Shown: positions 8,161 through 17,101 of the stretch, one piece after another | How the letters are laid out: every line of letters starts with the position of its first letter | How positions within the stretch are numbered: position 1 is the first letter of the stretch | Assembly (NCBI RefSeq): GCF_001435095.1 | Contig: NZ_AZFC01000012.1 | Location: 112,985 to 176,984, forward strand | Length of the DNA stretch: 64,000 bases | From: Levilactobacillus spicheri DSM 15429 | GTDB lineage: Bacteria; Bacillota; Bacilli; Lactobacillales; Lactobacillaceae | Direction: 5' to 3' | The notes under the pieces: model-generated | Database searches by the model: none | The model's input: the letters and a program-made list of their open reading frames with translations, nothing else | What the model was told of the DNA's origin: nothing | Position numbers and translations under genes: made by a program

Positions 8161-9615
8161 ATGACAAAAAGAAGAATGACCATCGCGACCATCGCGCTAC
8201 TCATTGCGAACTTTATGGGGGGCTTAGACGCCACCATCGTTAATACGGCTTTACCGGCCATTACCAGCGACCTTAACGGAATTCGACTCATTGGTTGGAT
8301 CAGCTCTATTTTTTTACTGGGAACGGCAGTAACTACGGTCTTATGGGGACGCGTCGGTGAAGCGATTGGCAACAAACGAACTTTTCAGATTTCAGTGATT
8401 CTTTTTATTGTTAGTTCGTTGGTCGGCGGCTTGTCCACCAGCATGCTGATGTTAATCGTCGCCCGAGCCTTCATGGGAATTGGTGCCGGCGGAATGGTCT
8501 CGATTCCGTTCATCATTTACGCCGATCTGTACGCCAACCCAGCTGAACGGGCACGTGCTTTGGGATGGGTGACCGCATTTTACACCTTATCGACCGTTGT
8601 GGGACCACTAATTGGGGGTTGGTTGGTCGATACGCTCTCGTGGCACTGGGTCTTTTTCATTAACCTACCCATCGGGATTATTTCATTACTCCTTTTACAA
8701 TTTTCCTACCGTGAAGGGAATCGTGCGGCCACACAAAACCGCTTCGATTATTTAGGTTCCGGCCTGTTGATTGCGACTCTGGTCGTCTTGTTATTCGCCA
8801 GTGATTCAATTGCGACCAATATCGGTCAAACACTGGTGTTGGTCATCATCGGTTTAGTGCTCATGGGCGTCTTCTATCACGTCGAAAAGCATCAAACCCA
8901 CGCCTTAGTGCCCGTTGAACTACTAAAAAACTGGCAGATTCAATCCCAGAACGTCATCATGTTCTTAATTAACGGCTTTTTCATCGGGTACAGTGTTTAC
9001 GCGCCAATGTGGGCGCAAGGGCTCTTAGGAACCAACGCGACTTACGGGGGGCTGACTCAAATTGCCGGGTCCGTGCTACTGCTTATTGGAACGCGCTACA
9101 CGGCGCATCTTATGGAGAGGCTTCCTTACAAACACATCGTCATGCTAGGCAGTCTTAGCGTTTTATTGTCAGCAGTCGCCATGACACTGGCGACCCAATC
9201 CGCTCCTTATTGGTGGTTGTTGGTTAGTGGGGGCTTTAACGGCCTGGGAATGGGGCTGGCCTTTACCCCCATGCAGGTGTCGTTACAGGACGGTGTACGG
9301 CAAGACTTAATTAGCGTCTCAACCACATTCGGCTTACTTTTTAGAACCTTGGGCCAGACGTTTATGTCCGCCATTTTTGGGGCAGTTTTGAGTCTAAGCA
9401 CGGCTAGTCAGGTCGGCGGTCGGCTCACCACGCGGATGATGAACCAATTGACCGACGCTAGCTCAGCTCGTCATTTACCTCAAACCCTGTTACCCCAATT
9501 ACGGACCATTTTATTCAACGGTTTGCATCTGATTATGGGGATTGGCTTGGTCCTCGTCATTTTAGCCATTTTTATCAACCTCATCCGGAAAGAACCCGCC
9601 AAACAACCCCGGTAA
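8161..9615 (+). CDS. MFS drug exporter, DHA2 (14-TM) family
   Basis: A 484-residue proton-driven efflux pump of the DHA2 (EmrB/QacA) type with about 14 membrane segments. Diagnostic stretches are 'FMGGLDATIVNTALPAI' in TM1, 'RAFMGIGAGG' and 'WLVDTLSWHWVFFINLPIGI' around TM5-6. AAGGAGG lies 4-5 bases before ATG 8161. It follows the NTF2-like gene in the same transcript and may be controlled by the TetR protein at 7005. Substrates are probably amphipathic drugs or toxic metabolites, which is inference. Confidence 0.92.
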   Translation: MTKRRMTIATIALLIANFMGGLDATIVNTALPAITSDLNGIRLIGWISSIFLLGTAVTTVLWGRVGEAIGNKRTFQISVILFIVSSLVGGLSTSMLMLIVARAFMGIGAGGMVSIPFIIYADLYANPAERARALGWVTAFYTLSTVVGPLIGGWLVDTLSWHWVFFINLPIGIISLLLLQFSYREGNRAATQNRFDYLGSGLLIATLVVLLFASDSIATNIGQTLVLVIIGLVLMGVFYHVEKHQTHALVPVELLKNWQIQSQNVIMFLINGFFIGYSVYAPMWAQGLLGTNATYGGLTQIAGSVLLLIGTRYTAHLMERLPYKHIVMLGSLSVLLSAVAMTLATQSAPYWWLLVSGGFNGLGMGLAFTPMQVSLQDGVRQDLISVSTTFGLLFRTLGQTFMSAIFGAVLSLSTASQVGGRLTTRMMNQLTDASSARHLPQTLLPQLRTILFNGLHLIMGIGLVLVILAIFINLIRKEPAKQPR

Positions 9616-9738
9616 AACAATAAGCGTCGTTTCCATCAAAAGCGGGGCATAAGTCCCGGTTTCAAAATCATTGACCATTTTTTCAGAACTCAATTCACGA
9701 GATAATGACATTGTCATCAAGAAGGGAAGTTACAAATT

Positions 9739-10179
9739 ATGAATACTCAAGAAATCGCAGATCGGTTAGCTTTGAAGGAACTTGTTGATTTATTTTCTAA
9801 TTACTCGGACACCAAGGAAAATGACAAGCAGGTCCAGCTGTTCACTCCGAACGGTCGCGTTAATATCATCAATGATGGTGAGGTCACGTTTACGCTAGAC
9901 GGACGGGAGGCCATTCTAAACGCCTTCAGTTCTTCCATGGATGACTATTCCGCTGTCTTTCACATGAGTGGTCAACAAACCGTTAGTTTTAAAGACGCTA
10001 CCCATGCGGATGGTATTGCCTACAATTACGTAACCCTGGTTAAGACCAACGGCCAAGGACAAGCGGTCACCACTAACGAAGGCGTGCGCTATCAAGACCA
10101 GTACGAAAAGATTGATGGTCAGTGGTATATTGCCGAACGTAATTCCAACTTTATCTGGCATACGGAGGAGGTTCACTAA
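9739..10179 (+). CDS. SnoaL-like (NTF2-like) protein
   Basis: A 146-residue NTF2-like protein of the SnoaL_4 type: 'IADRLALKELVDLFSNYSDT' at the N-terminus is the helix that starts these proteins, followed by 'DGREAILNAFSS' and the 'YNYVTLVK...YEKIDGQWYIAERNSNF' sheet region. A family function as small dehydratase/isomerase is known only for some members. It ends one base before the next gene begins, so the two are translationally coupled with the NmrA-like reductase. Confidence 0.82.
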   Translation: MNTQEIADRLALKELVDLFSNYSDTKENDKQVQLFTPNGRVNIINDGEVTFTLDGREAILNAFSSSMDDYSAVFHMSGQQTVSFKDATHADGIAYNYVTLVKTNGQGQAVTTNEGVRYQDQYEKIDGQWYIAERNSNFIWHTEEVH

Positions 10180-10180
10180 C

Positions 10181-10783
10181 ATGCAAAAAGGATTAATTAT
10201 TGGGGCGACCGGTTCGATCGGCCGGACCGTGCGAAAAATGATGTTGGCACAAACCGACGTCCATTTAACCCTCTATTCCCGGCGGGCCAACCGACTCAAT
10301 CTGGACGCTAAGCGAGAAACAGCCATCGCCGGAAGTGCTTTAGATGACAAGCAGCTAGATCAGGCCATTTGCGGTCAGAACTTCGTCTTTGTGGCACTAA
10401 GTGGTGACATGGCTAACTTTGCCGCACATATTGTGGCGTCCATGGAACGGGTCAACGTCCACCGACTAATTTTTATCACCACCATGGGCATTTACCAAGA
10501 AATTCCGGCGTGGTTGGGCGACTCACCGGAGCCATACCACAATCCCATTTTGAAGTCTTTCCGGCAAGCGGCTGACCGGATCGAACAGTCGTCCTTAAAC
10601 TACACCATCATCCGTCCCGGCTGGTACACTAACGGTCCCATCAATTACGAAATTACGCAAAAGGGAGAACCCTTTGGCGGACACGATGTTTCGCGTCAGA
10701 GCATCGCGGATTACGTGATTCGTTTAATCAACGACTCAACTCTAGACAACCAAGCTAGCGTCGGCATCAATACACCAGAATAG
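10181..10783 (+). CDS. NAD(P)H-binding NmrA-like reductase
   Basis: A 200-residue atypical SDR with an intact GATGSIG loop at residues 8-14 ('LIIGATGSIGRTV'). Later shared blocks are 'FITTMGIYQEIP' and 'NYTIIRPGWYTNGPINYE', nearly the same as in the gene at 19917. ATG 10181 is used, with ACGGAGGAGG just upstream; a longer frame from 10112 runs through the previous gene. It is flanked by the SnoaL-like gene and the aldo/keto reductase, making a three-gene reductive unit. Confidence 0.87.
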   Translation: MQKGLIIGATGSIGRTVRKMMLAQTDVHLTLYSRRANRLNLDAKRETAIAGSALDDKQLDQAICGQNFVFVALSGDMANFAAHIVASMERVNVHRLIFITTMGIYQEIPAWLGDSPEPYHNPILKSFRQAADRIEQSSLNYTIIRPGWYTNGPINYEITQKGEPFGGHDVSRQSIADYVIRLINDSTLDNQASVGINTPE

Positions 10784-10800
10784 AAGAGGAGATACAATCA

Positions 10801-11655
10801 ATGAAAAATGAACTCACGTTAAACAATGGTCTCAAAATGCCCTTACTGGGATTTGGCGTCTTCCAAATTCCCGACTTCGAAGACTGCAAACAGGCCGTTT
10901 TAACGGCCCTACAACAAGGTTATCGCCTGATTGACACGGCTGCTGCGTACGGTAACGAGCGCGCGGTGGGCGCCGCCATTCGCGAAAGTGGCATTCCGCG
11001 CGATGAGATTTTTGTGACGACCAAATTATGGATTCAAGACGCCGGTGAAGAAGCCACTAAGGCCGCTATTCAGGCGTCCTTGGATCGCTTGGGGCTGGAT
11101 TATCTGGACCTCTACTTGATTCATCAACCATTGGGTGACGTTTACGGTACGTGGCGGGCCATGGAAGCTGCCTACCACGATGGCCGCCTGAAGGCCTTAG
11201 GAGTCGCCAACTTTGAAAATGATCGGGTACAAGATCTGATGATGCACAACGAGATTAAGCCCGCTGTTGATCAGATTGAACTCCATCCGTTTTATCAGCA
11301 ACCGCAACGGGTTCAATGGCTTCTGGACCACGATATTGTTCCAGAAGCTTGGGGACCGTTTGCTGAAGGGCAACGGGGCATCTTTACCAATTCAGAAATT
11401 CAAAATATTGCGATAGCTCACGGTAAAACCAACGGTCAGGTCATTTTAAAATGGCTGAATCAACGTCAGATTGTCGTAATTCCTAAGTCCGTGCATGCTG
11501 CGCGGATTCAGGAAAACGCTCAAATCAACGACTTCGAACTGACCGCAACTGAGATGCAACGTATGGCTGCACTGGACGAAAAGCAAAGTTTATTCGGTAA
11601 TGCTCATGATCCTGAAGCGGTGAAACAATTGGGAAGTTTCAAGTTTAATTATTAG
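10801..11655 (+). CDS. Aldo/keto reductase
   Basis: A 284-residue (alpha/beta)8-barrel aldo/keto reductase that should reduce aldehydes or ketones with NADPH. The catalytic tetrad is visible: Asp45 ('LIDTAAAY'), Tyr50, Lys75 ('TTKLW') and His108 ('LIHQP'). The cofactor loop 'VIPKSVHAARIQEN' follows near residue 225. The family is of the 2,5-diketo-gluconate reductase/YvgN type. AGAGGAG precedes the start. It is last in the 9739-11655 operon and a terminator follows. Confidence 0.93.
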   Translation: MKNELTLNNGLKMPLLGFGVFQIPDFEDCKQAVLTALQQGYRLIDTAAAYGNERAVGAAIRESGIPRDEIFVTTKLWIQDAGEEATKAAIQASLDRLGLDYLDLYLIHQPLGDVYGTWRAMEAAYHDGRLKALGVANFENDRVQDLMMHNEIKPAVDQIELHPFYQQPQRVQWLLDHDIVPEAWGPFAEGQRGIFTNSEIQNIAIAHGKTNGQVILKWLNQRQIVVIPKSVHAARIQENAQINDFELTATEMQRMAALDEKQSLFGNAHDPEAVKQLGSFKFNY

Positions 11656-11692
11656 GTAGATTAGTCGGTTACCCCACTTCTACTCACTAAAA

Positions 11693-11752
11693 GTACCTCT
11701 TAACGTTTATTGATTGGTTAGTAACCATTAAATAAACGCAAAGAGGTATTTT
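11693..11752. terminator. Convergent terminator between AKR and rarA
   Basis: TACCTCTTAACGTTTATT pairs with AATAAACGCAAAGAGGTA with two mismatches. The loop itself holds the small dyad GGTTA-G-TAACC. It is followed by TTTTG and lies between convergent genes. Confidence 0.85.
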
Positions 11753-11816
11753 GTTATTAAATTTCGTTTAGCCAACCGTCACTAACCTGGTAACTCACGA
11801 CCAATTCACCCAACTA

Positions 11817-13106
11817 TCAGGATTTCGGGGAGTTGTTCCGGTCTGAATTTCGATAGTCTTTGCCATAGATAAACTTATGAAGCTTAAAGTACTGTGCGCC
11901 CAGCTTCCGTTCGTTCTGATTATCCTTGGGGTGGTAATACTGCCGACCTTCGAGGCCCTGGGGCATGTAGTTTTGCTGGGCAATCTGATGCGGTTGCTGG
12001 AAGGGACTGTCGATTAAGCCGCCACCCGTGATTTCCTCCGAGTGTTTGTAATGCATATCGCGCAGGCCACGGGGCATCGGGTGCAGGTTCGGGTGCTCGG
12101 TATCTTGGTCTAGCTGCTCCCAGGTCTCATCAAACGACCCGGACTTGGGCGAGATACACATCAGCATCGTGGCAAACATCAACGGATACTTGGCCTTAGG
12201 CATGCCCACCTTTTCGGCTTGGTTGGCGGCGACCACGATCTGCGTGACCTGCTGCGGATTGGCCAGGCCGATATAGGTGTAGGGAATCTCGCGTAAGCGG
12301 CGGACCACCGAGGGCAGGTCGTCGTTTTTGAGGAGGACCGCCAAGTAGTACAGGGCGGCGTCGGTATCCGAGCCGGCCATCGAGTCCGAGTAGGCGGCCA
12401 GGTAGTCGTAATGCTTCGTCGCCTTGCGGTCGTAACTGAAATGCTGTTGCCGGGCAAAGTACTGAACGGCCGCCACGGTGAGCTTGGTGCCGTCGATGGC
12501 GTGCAGGGTCTCCAGGATGTTTAAAGCCACCCGGAGATCCCCGTCAGCCGCGGTGGCAATCAAATCGAGGGCGGACACTTCAATCTGGTCGTCATCCCAC
12601 TGGTAAACCGTGGTGACCGCCCGCTGCAGGGTGGTTTTAATGGCCGCCTCGTCGAGCGGTTGAAATTCGAAGATCTGGCAGCGGGAGCGAATGGCCGGAA
12701 CGATGGACATGATTGGGTTCTCGGTCGTGGACCCAATCAGCATCACGTGACCGTTTTCCAGGTGGGGCAGGAGAAAGTCCTGCAACGTCTTGGTCATGCG
12801 GTGAATCTCGTCGATCAATAACACGAACGACTGATGGGGGTACCCGGCGATGGCGTCCGTGAGCTTAGCCTTGTTTTCGGTCGAGGCGTTAAACGCGACG
12901 AACGGATACTTGTTGTGAGCGGCAATGAGTCGGGCCAAGCTGGTTTTGCCGGTTCCCGGGGGTCCCCAGAAAATCAAGGGAATGTTGACGTGCTGGTCAA
13001 TGATTTGGCGCAGGGGCTGCCCGGGGTCTAAGAGGGCGGGTTGTCCCACCATCTGATCCAATGATTGGGGCCGTAGCTGGTCGGCTAAGGGGGTGTTGAA
13101 GGCCAA
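11817..13106 (-). CDS. rarA: Replication-associated recombination protein A (AAA+ ATPase)
   Basis: A 429-residue AAA+ ATPase of the RarA/MgsA/WRNIP1 family, which acts at stalled replication forks and on gapped DNA. The Walker A motif GPPGTGKT is at residues 48-55, Walker B 'LLIDEIH' at about 96-102, sensor 1 'GSTTENP' at 125-131, and the C-terminal tetramerisation region contains 'YPLMFATMLMCISPKSGSFDE', expected as the late helical part. Length fits the family. It is a single-gene unit, convergent with the aldo/keto reductase. Confidence 0.95.
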   Translation of the reverse strand: MAFNTPLADQLRPQSLDQMVGQPALLDPGQPLRQIIDQHVNIPLIFWGPPGTGKTSLARLIAAHNKYPFVAFNASTENKAKLTDAIAGYPHQSFVLLIDEIHRMTKTLQDFLLPHLENGHVMLIGSTTENPIMSIVPAIRSRCQIFEFQPLDEAAIKTTLQRAVTTVYQWDDDQIEVSALDLIATAADGDLRVALNILETLHAIDGTKLTVAAVQYFARQQHFSYDRKATKHYDYLAAYSDSMAGSDTDAALYYLAVLLKNDDLPSVVRRLREIPYTYIGLANPQQVTQIVVAANQAEKVGMPKAKYPLMFATMLMCISPKSGSFDETWEQLDQDTEHPNLHPMPRGLRDMHYKHSEEITGGGLIDSPFQQPHQIAQQNYMPQGLEGRQYYHPKDNQNERKLGAQYFKLHKFIYGKDYRNSDRNNSPKS

Positions 13107-13259
13107 TTGAAGGCTCCTTTCTGGTTGTCTTAACCTTAAAGTTATAGGATAAGCATAGCACGAACCGCCAGTCTTGATTTTATTTTGGCTCGCTTGGGCA
13201 GGGGAAAATGAAGGGTTAAGCTGGCGCCATGGAAATAACCATTAAAGCGAGGTAATTAG

Positions 13260-13346
13260 ATGGTCAACGTTAAATTTGATGACTTTTTAAAACAGGAATT
13301 ACAGGACCCTGAGATTAAAGCCGGTTTTGAAAAACAAAATGGGTAA
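13260..13346 (+). pseudogene. Remnant of a HigA/XRE-type antitoxin (28 codons)
   Basis: ATG 13260 opens a 28-codon frame, 'MVNVKFDDFLKQELQDPEIK', ending at TAA 13344-13346. This 'FDDFLKxxLxDPExK' opening is characteristic of the N-terminus of HigA-like antitoxins, but the helix-turn-helix that should follow is missing. AGCGAGG lies upstream. No partner toxin is visible. It is followed by a good terminator, so this is most likely the scar of a lost toxin-antitoxin pair. An independent small protein is less likely. Confidence 0.5.
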
Positions 13347-13403
13347 CTCGTTCGGGACGTTGCGGCCAGACAAACTAAGTTGGCATGCTGGCACTAAATA
13401 GAT

Positions 13404-13442
13404 AAAAGATCGCCTGAAATCGGCATTCAGGCGATCCTTTTT
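13404..13442. terminator. Intrinsic terminator after antitoxin remnant
   Basis: GATCGCCTGAA (13408-13418) pairs with TTCAGGCGATC (13426-13436), flanked by AAAA and CTTTTTATTTT. It can act in both directions. Confidence 0.8.
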
Positions 13443-13457
13443 ATTTTGGGCCCGCGG

Positions 13458-13835
13458 TTAATCTAACCCTAAACGTTGGCGAAGCTGAAGCCGAAGAACT
13501 GTCTCACCATGACTTAGCTTTAAGTTAGCCATAGCATCTTGGTAGCCAGAACGTTTAGCTCGATGCGGTGGATGCCTTGCCGACGAGCTTCCGCTTTTAA
13601 AGCGGCCATCAGTTGACCACCGACGCCTTGCTGCTGCATATTTTGGGCCACACCAATGCCGATATTCCAGGTACGGTGCATTGACGGGAGGGCGACCGGG
13701 GGTTCCAAGAAATCATCCCCAGGACTTGGGTGCCCTGCACGGCGACCAATTGACTACCCGCGGGATCGGGATAATGTTGCTCGTAAGCTGCCGGACTTTT
13801 AAGGCGGATTGGTCCGGGGCTATTGGTGGTGTTCC
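13458..13835 (-). pseudogene. GNAT-family N-acetyltransferase, broken
   Basis: Three reading frames on the - strand together give a GNAT domain. The N-terminal piece reads 'QLVAVQGTQVLGMISWNPRS', the middle piece 'IGIGVAQNMQQQGVGGQLM' with the acetyl-CoA-binding Q/RxxGxG/A loop and 'RIELNVLAT', and the last piece 'DAMANLKLSHGETVLRLQLR' ending at TAA 13458-13460. At least two frameshifts separate them, near 13690 and 13545, and no intact start is seen. The gene is therefore dead unless the sequence has errors. It borders the AT-rich island. Confidence 0.75.
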
Positions 13836-13910
13836 AAATGGTTTATGATAAACAATCTGGAGAATTTTGTATCCAGAGTACCAAGTTTTAATAGCTAAGC
13901 TAACTCATTG

Positions 13911-13919
13911 TGGTATAAT
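13911..13919 (+). promoter_or_regulatory. Extended -10 promoter of the zinc-ribbon nuclease gene
   Basis: TGGTATAAT is an extended -10 element (TGnTATAAT) 45 bases before ATG 13965. No clear -35 is needed or seen. The ribosome site AAAGAGAGG follows. Confidence 0.6.
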
Positions 13920-13964
13920 TTATAAGTTAAATTAAAAATATGATTAATTATAAAGAGAGGCTTT

Positions 13965-15275
13965 ATGGGAGCAAGGATAAGTAATGAAGAGTTCCTGTGT
14001 CGCATAAAAAAGTTAAGAGGGGATGAATATACCTTCTTAGAAAAGTATGCAGGTTCTGGTAAAAAAATTAAATGTCGGCATAATCTCTGTGGTTTCGAAT
14101 ATGAAATTACACCGAATGGTTTTTTAAATGGCAGTGAATGTCGAAATTGCAATAAGGTGACCAATGAAAAATTTCGAGAAAGGGTTTTTAAACTAGTGGG
14201 TGATGAGTACACCTTTATTGAAGAATATAAAAAGGCGTCAGTTAAAATTATGTGTAGGCATAATTTTTGCAAATACGAATATAAAGTAACCCCAAATCAT
14301 TTCTATACAGGTAGCAGATGTCCTAAATGTTCTAAGGAAGCTGGAACTAAAAAACGTGCTAATATATTGCGACAATCCGACGAAGAATTTCGCAAAAGAA
14401 TGAGGAATATCGTCGGAGACGAATATACTTTTCCAAACAAATTTATAGGAGTTATGGTCAAGCAAACTTGTATTCATAATAAATGCGGCTACATTTGGTC
14501 AGTACAGCCCAATAAACTTTTTAATGGAACTCGCTGTCCGCAATGTAATCGAAAAAAACATGGTCAAAATAATGAATCATATCAAAAACAAGCAAAAGAT
14601 ATTAGGCCCGGTTTTACGGTTCAAAGTAAATATATTGGATGTCAGAATTTGGTTACGGTCAAACATGATTCATGTGGTACTATCTGGCAAGTAAATCCCG
14701 GTCAATTTTTACGTGGAGCACAGTGTCCTAAATGTCTGAGTAAAAAAATGTCAGAGCTAATGAAACTTGATCCGATAGAATATTCTCAAGATATTAAACA
14801 ATTGTATGGCAACGAATACACGCTTTTAAGTGATTACATGAAGGCAACTATAAAGGTGAAGGTAAGGCATAACAAATGTGGTTATACTTGGTTGGTAAAT
14901 GCTTTCACTTTTAGAAAGGGGCATGGATGTCCCAAGTGCAAACGGTCAACTGGCGAAAAAGCTATAGAAGAATTCTTAATTAACAACAATATCAGGTATG
15001 AAGCACAAAAAAGATTTAACGATTGTAGGAATAAATCTCAACTTCCCTTCGATTTCTTTATAGCTAATAAATTCCTAGTTGAATTTGATGGGCAACAGCA
15101 TTACAAGCCAATTGATTTTTTTGGTGGTGAATCAGCTTTTAATAAACGTAAAGTTAATGATGAAATTAAAAATAAGTGGGCTGCGGACAATGGCATACCA
15201 CTTATTCGCATTAGTTTCGATGAATATAAAAGAATAAATGAAATAATGTCTAAGTTAATTGAGCAATATATTTAA
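13965..15275 (+). CDS. Five-zinc-ribbon protein with C-terminal PD-(D/E)XK-like nuclease
   Basis: A 436-residue protein with a clear modular plan. Residues 7-325 hold five repeats of about 60-65 residues, each with a 'GDEYTF' start, a 'CxHNxCG' half-site and a closing CxxC (Cys37/42/59/62; 97/102/119/122; 169/174/191/194; 237/254/257; 305/322/325). Repeats 4 and 5 lack the first cysteine. Residues 328-436 form a restriction-fold nuclease: 'GEKAIEEFL', 'LPFDFFI' (Asp363), 'VEFDGQQHY' (Glu373, Asp375, His379) and 'IKNKWA'. This resembles Vsr-like/very-short-patch and phage-encoded endonucleases. The ribbons probably read DNA. AT-rich and solitary, it is likely mobile or defensive; its target is unknown. 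Confidence 0.7.
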   Translation: MGARISNEEFLCRIKKLRGDEYTFLEKYAGSGKKIKCRHNLCGFEYEITPNGFLNGSECRNCNKVTNEKFRERVFKLVGDEYTFIEEYKKASVKIMCRHNFCKYEYKVTPNHFYTGSRCPKCSKEAGTKKRANILRQSDEEFRKRMRNIVGDEYTFPNKFIGVMVKQTCIHNKCGYIWSVQPNKLFNGTRCPQCNRKKHGQNNESYQKQAKDIRPGFTVQSKYIGCQNLVTVKHDSCGTIWQVNPGQFLRGAQCPKCLSKKMSELMKLDPIEYSQDIKQLYGNEYTLLSDYMKATIKVKVRHNKCGYTWLVNAFTFRKGHGCPKCKRSTGEKAIEEFLINNNIRYEAQKRFNDCRNKSQLPFDFFIANKFLVEFDGQQHYKPIDFFGGESAFNKRKVNDEIKNKWAADNGIPLIRISFDEYKRINEIMSKLIEQYI

Positions 15276-15302
15276 ACTAGTTTTGAGAATTTTATAAATG
15301 CA

Positions 15303-16190
15303 CTAGAAGTGGTTGACAACATCTTTATAATAAATAGGATTTAGGTACTTAATTTCCTTATTTGAATGTTTAACTATTGCAAAGCTGGGGGAAATATAAG
15401 CTTTGCGTTTTTTAATAAAGTCGACTTGGGAACAACTAAAACTATAGTTTGGTAATTGATCTAGTTCAGTTGAATTCTCCTTTTCGACTTGAAAAGAAAG
15501 ATTATTAATTTCGGCCATTTCAGTTTCATAGGTCATCTTGACAGAAATTAGCATAAAATGTTTTTTATATAAAGCAGGAACAGGTACGACGATGGCACGT
15601 TCTCTAGGATTAATAGCAGCAAGAATAATTTTTTCTATGTGGCGTTCGTCCTTTAGTTTTTTTAATAAAGCATCATTAATGGTAATACCTTGCTTTAAAT
15701 AATGATCTGTAAGAGGGCCATTACAATATTCTAATTCAAGTAAACAGGTATATGCGTCATGTCTTGAAATATTTTCTATTCCTAATAGCTGTGGATTATA
15801 TCGTAATTTATCATTGAACTCTAAGCCCTTCATTTCTTGACCATTTTCGTCTTTCTTTGTTAATAATGTTGCCTTAGTTATTTTCCCCTTTGGACCAGAC
15901 ACCAACCACTTGCCCCAATTATTACTAGTGTATACCTTTTCATCGACATTTAACGATTGAAGGTATAGAATACTGAACTTCGGTCGGACACTGTTAGTAT
16001 CTTGCTTTCTTTGATCCGATACTTGCCAATAAACTCCCCCAATAGCGATAATTGCACCTAAATATCCTCCTAGAAATCCTAACCATTCACCTGGGTAACG
16101 ACTACCAGGGAAAACACTAAGTAATAGTAGTGGTGTTATGATAACTATGATTACAAAGACAAACCAGAACTTTAAATTTTTAAATGACAT
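15303..16190 (-). CDS. Membrane-anchored protein of unknown function
   Basis: About 295 residues. Two hydrophobic segments at the N-terminus ('FWFVFVIIVIITPLLLLSVF' and 'WLGFLGGYLGAIIAIGGVYW') are followed by a soluble region of about 230 residues with mixed strands and no motif I recognise. ATG 16190 is chosen because CGGAGG lies about 11 bases upstream; the ATG at 16211 has no ribosome site. It is convergent with the nuclease gene and divergent from the membrane protein at 16235. Codon use is AT-rich like the rest of the island. Function unknown. Confidence 0.7.
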   Translation of the reverse strand: MSFKNLKFWFVFVIIVIITPLLLLSVFPGSRYPGEWLGFLGGYLGAIIAIGGVYWQVSDQRKQDTNSVRPKFSILYLQSLNVDEKVYTSNNWGKWLVSGPKGKITKATLLTKKDENGQEMKGLEFNDKLRYNPQLLGIENISRHDAYTCLLELEYCNGPLTDHYLKQGITINDALLKKLKDERHIEKIILAAINPRERAIVVPVPALYKKHFMLISVKMTYETEMAEINNLSFQVEKENSTELDQLPNYSFSCSQVDFIKKRKAYISPSFAIVKHSNKEIKYLNPIYYKDVVNHF

Positions 16191-16234
16191 TGAAAATACA
16201 ACCTCCGACATATTTTTGAAGGGAATGATAATGA

Positions 16235-17101
16235 GTGGAGCTTAGTAATACTTTATTTACAGTGGTCGGGGCACTAATAGTAGCGTTAATAGGTTATTCA
16301 TCAGCAATGCGAGTAAAGAGACAAGACATTAGTTCGGAAAATATAAGCCAAAATAGGCAAGAATGGAGAAAGAAACTTAGAAAAATTGCTGTTAAAGATA
16401 GCCTTTTAAGTAATGGAGATTACCAACAAATTTTGGGTAATATTAATCCATATCACGCCGAAAAAAGCAAACGTTCTTTTTTTATGAGAGATCAACATAT
16501 AAAAAACGCTATAAATAACATAGAAGATAACATTGAAAAAAGCAAAATAGTCAAGGAGTATTTAAGATTATTATTGAAGTATGATTGGGATCGTAGCAAA
16601 TGTGAAATTATGGGGACAAGTAGGAGGGAGATTTCTGATAACTATATAAGCTCGATCGCACTGTATTCAGTTTCATTTAGTGACAAGGGACAAAAATTTA
16701 TGGAAATATTTAAAGGTACTGATTGGTCCCAAGAAAGTATAAAAGAATACGCATTTAGCCTAAGTTCAGAAGAAAAGAAAGCAAAAATTAAATGCAGAAA
16801 TTCAATCATTTACATAGTATTAGCTACCCTCTTTATTATATTGGCGTTTGTATCAACAACTTTTACTAATATGACTTATTACTCATGTGCCTTAGTCTTT
16901 GCTCTTCCAAGTGTTTTCTTAGGGACTTGGATAATATATTTTACCAAAGAAAAAATTATATTTTCTATAATTATAGAGGTATGGTACTTTTTAGCAGTGT
17001 GTGTGCTGATAAGCTTCATGTTGCCCAGTTTTAATTGGAATGCTATTCCTTTCAATGCACGGCCTGGCTGTTTGTGTAAGTACATTACCTTTTATAATTA
17101 G
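16235..17101 (+). CDS. Membrane protein of unknown function
   Basis: A 288-residue protein with one N-terminal membrane segment (residues about 3-24), a charged cytoplasmic stretch of about 160 residues, and three C-terminal hydrophobic segments from residue 190. The arrangement, anchor followed by 'QNRQEWRKKLRKI', is common in small accessory membrane proteins near defence or phage genes, but I cannot assign a family. The start is GTG 16235 with GAAGGG 10 bases upstream. It is divergent from the gene at 15303, with only 44 bases between starts, so the two probably share regulation. Confidence 0.65.
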   Translation: MELSNTLFTVVGALIVALIGYSSAMRVKRQDISSENISQNRQEWRKKLRKIAVKDSLLSNGDYQQILGNINPYHAEKSKRSFFMRDQHIKNAINNIEDNIEKSKIVKEYLRLLLKYDWDRSKCEIMGTSRREISDNYISSIALYSVSFSDKGQKFMEIFKGTDWSQESIKEYAFSLSSEEKKAKIKCRNSIIYIVLATLFIILAFVSTTFTNMTYYSCALVFALPSVFLGTWIIYFTKEKIIFSIIIEVWYFLAVCVLISFMLPSFNWNAIPFNARPGCLCKYITFYN

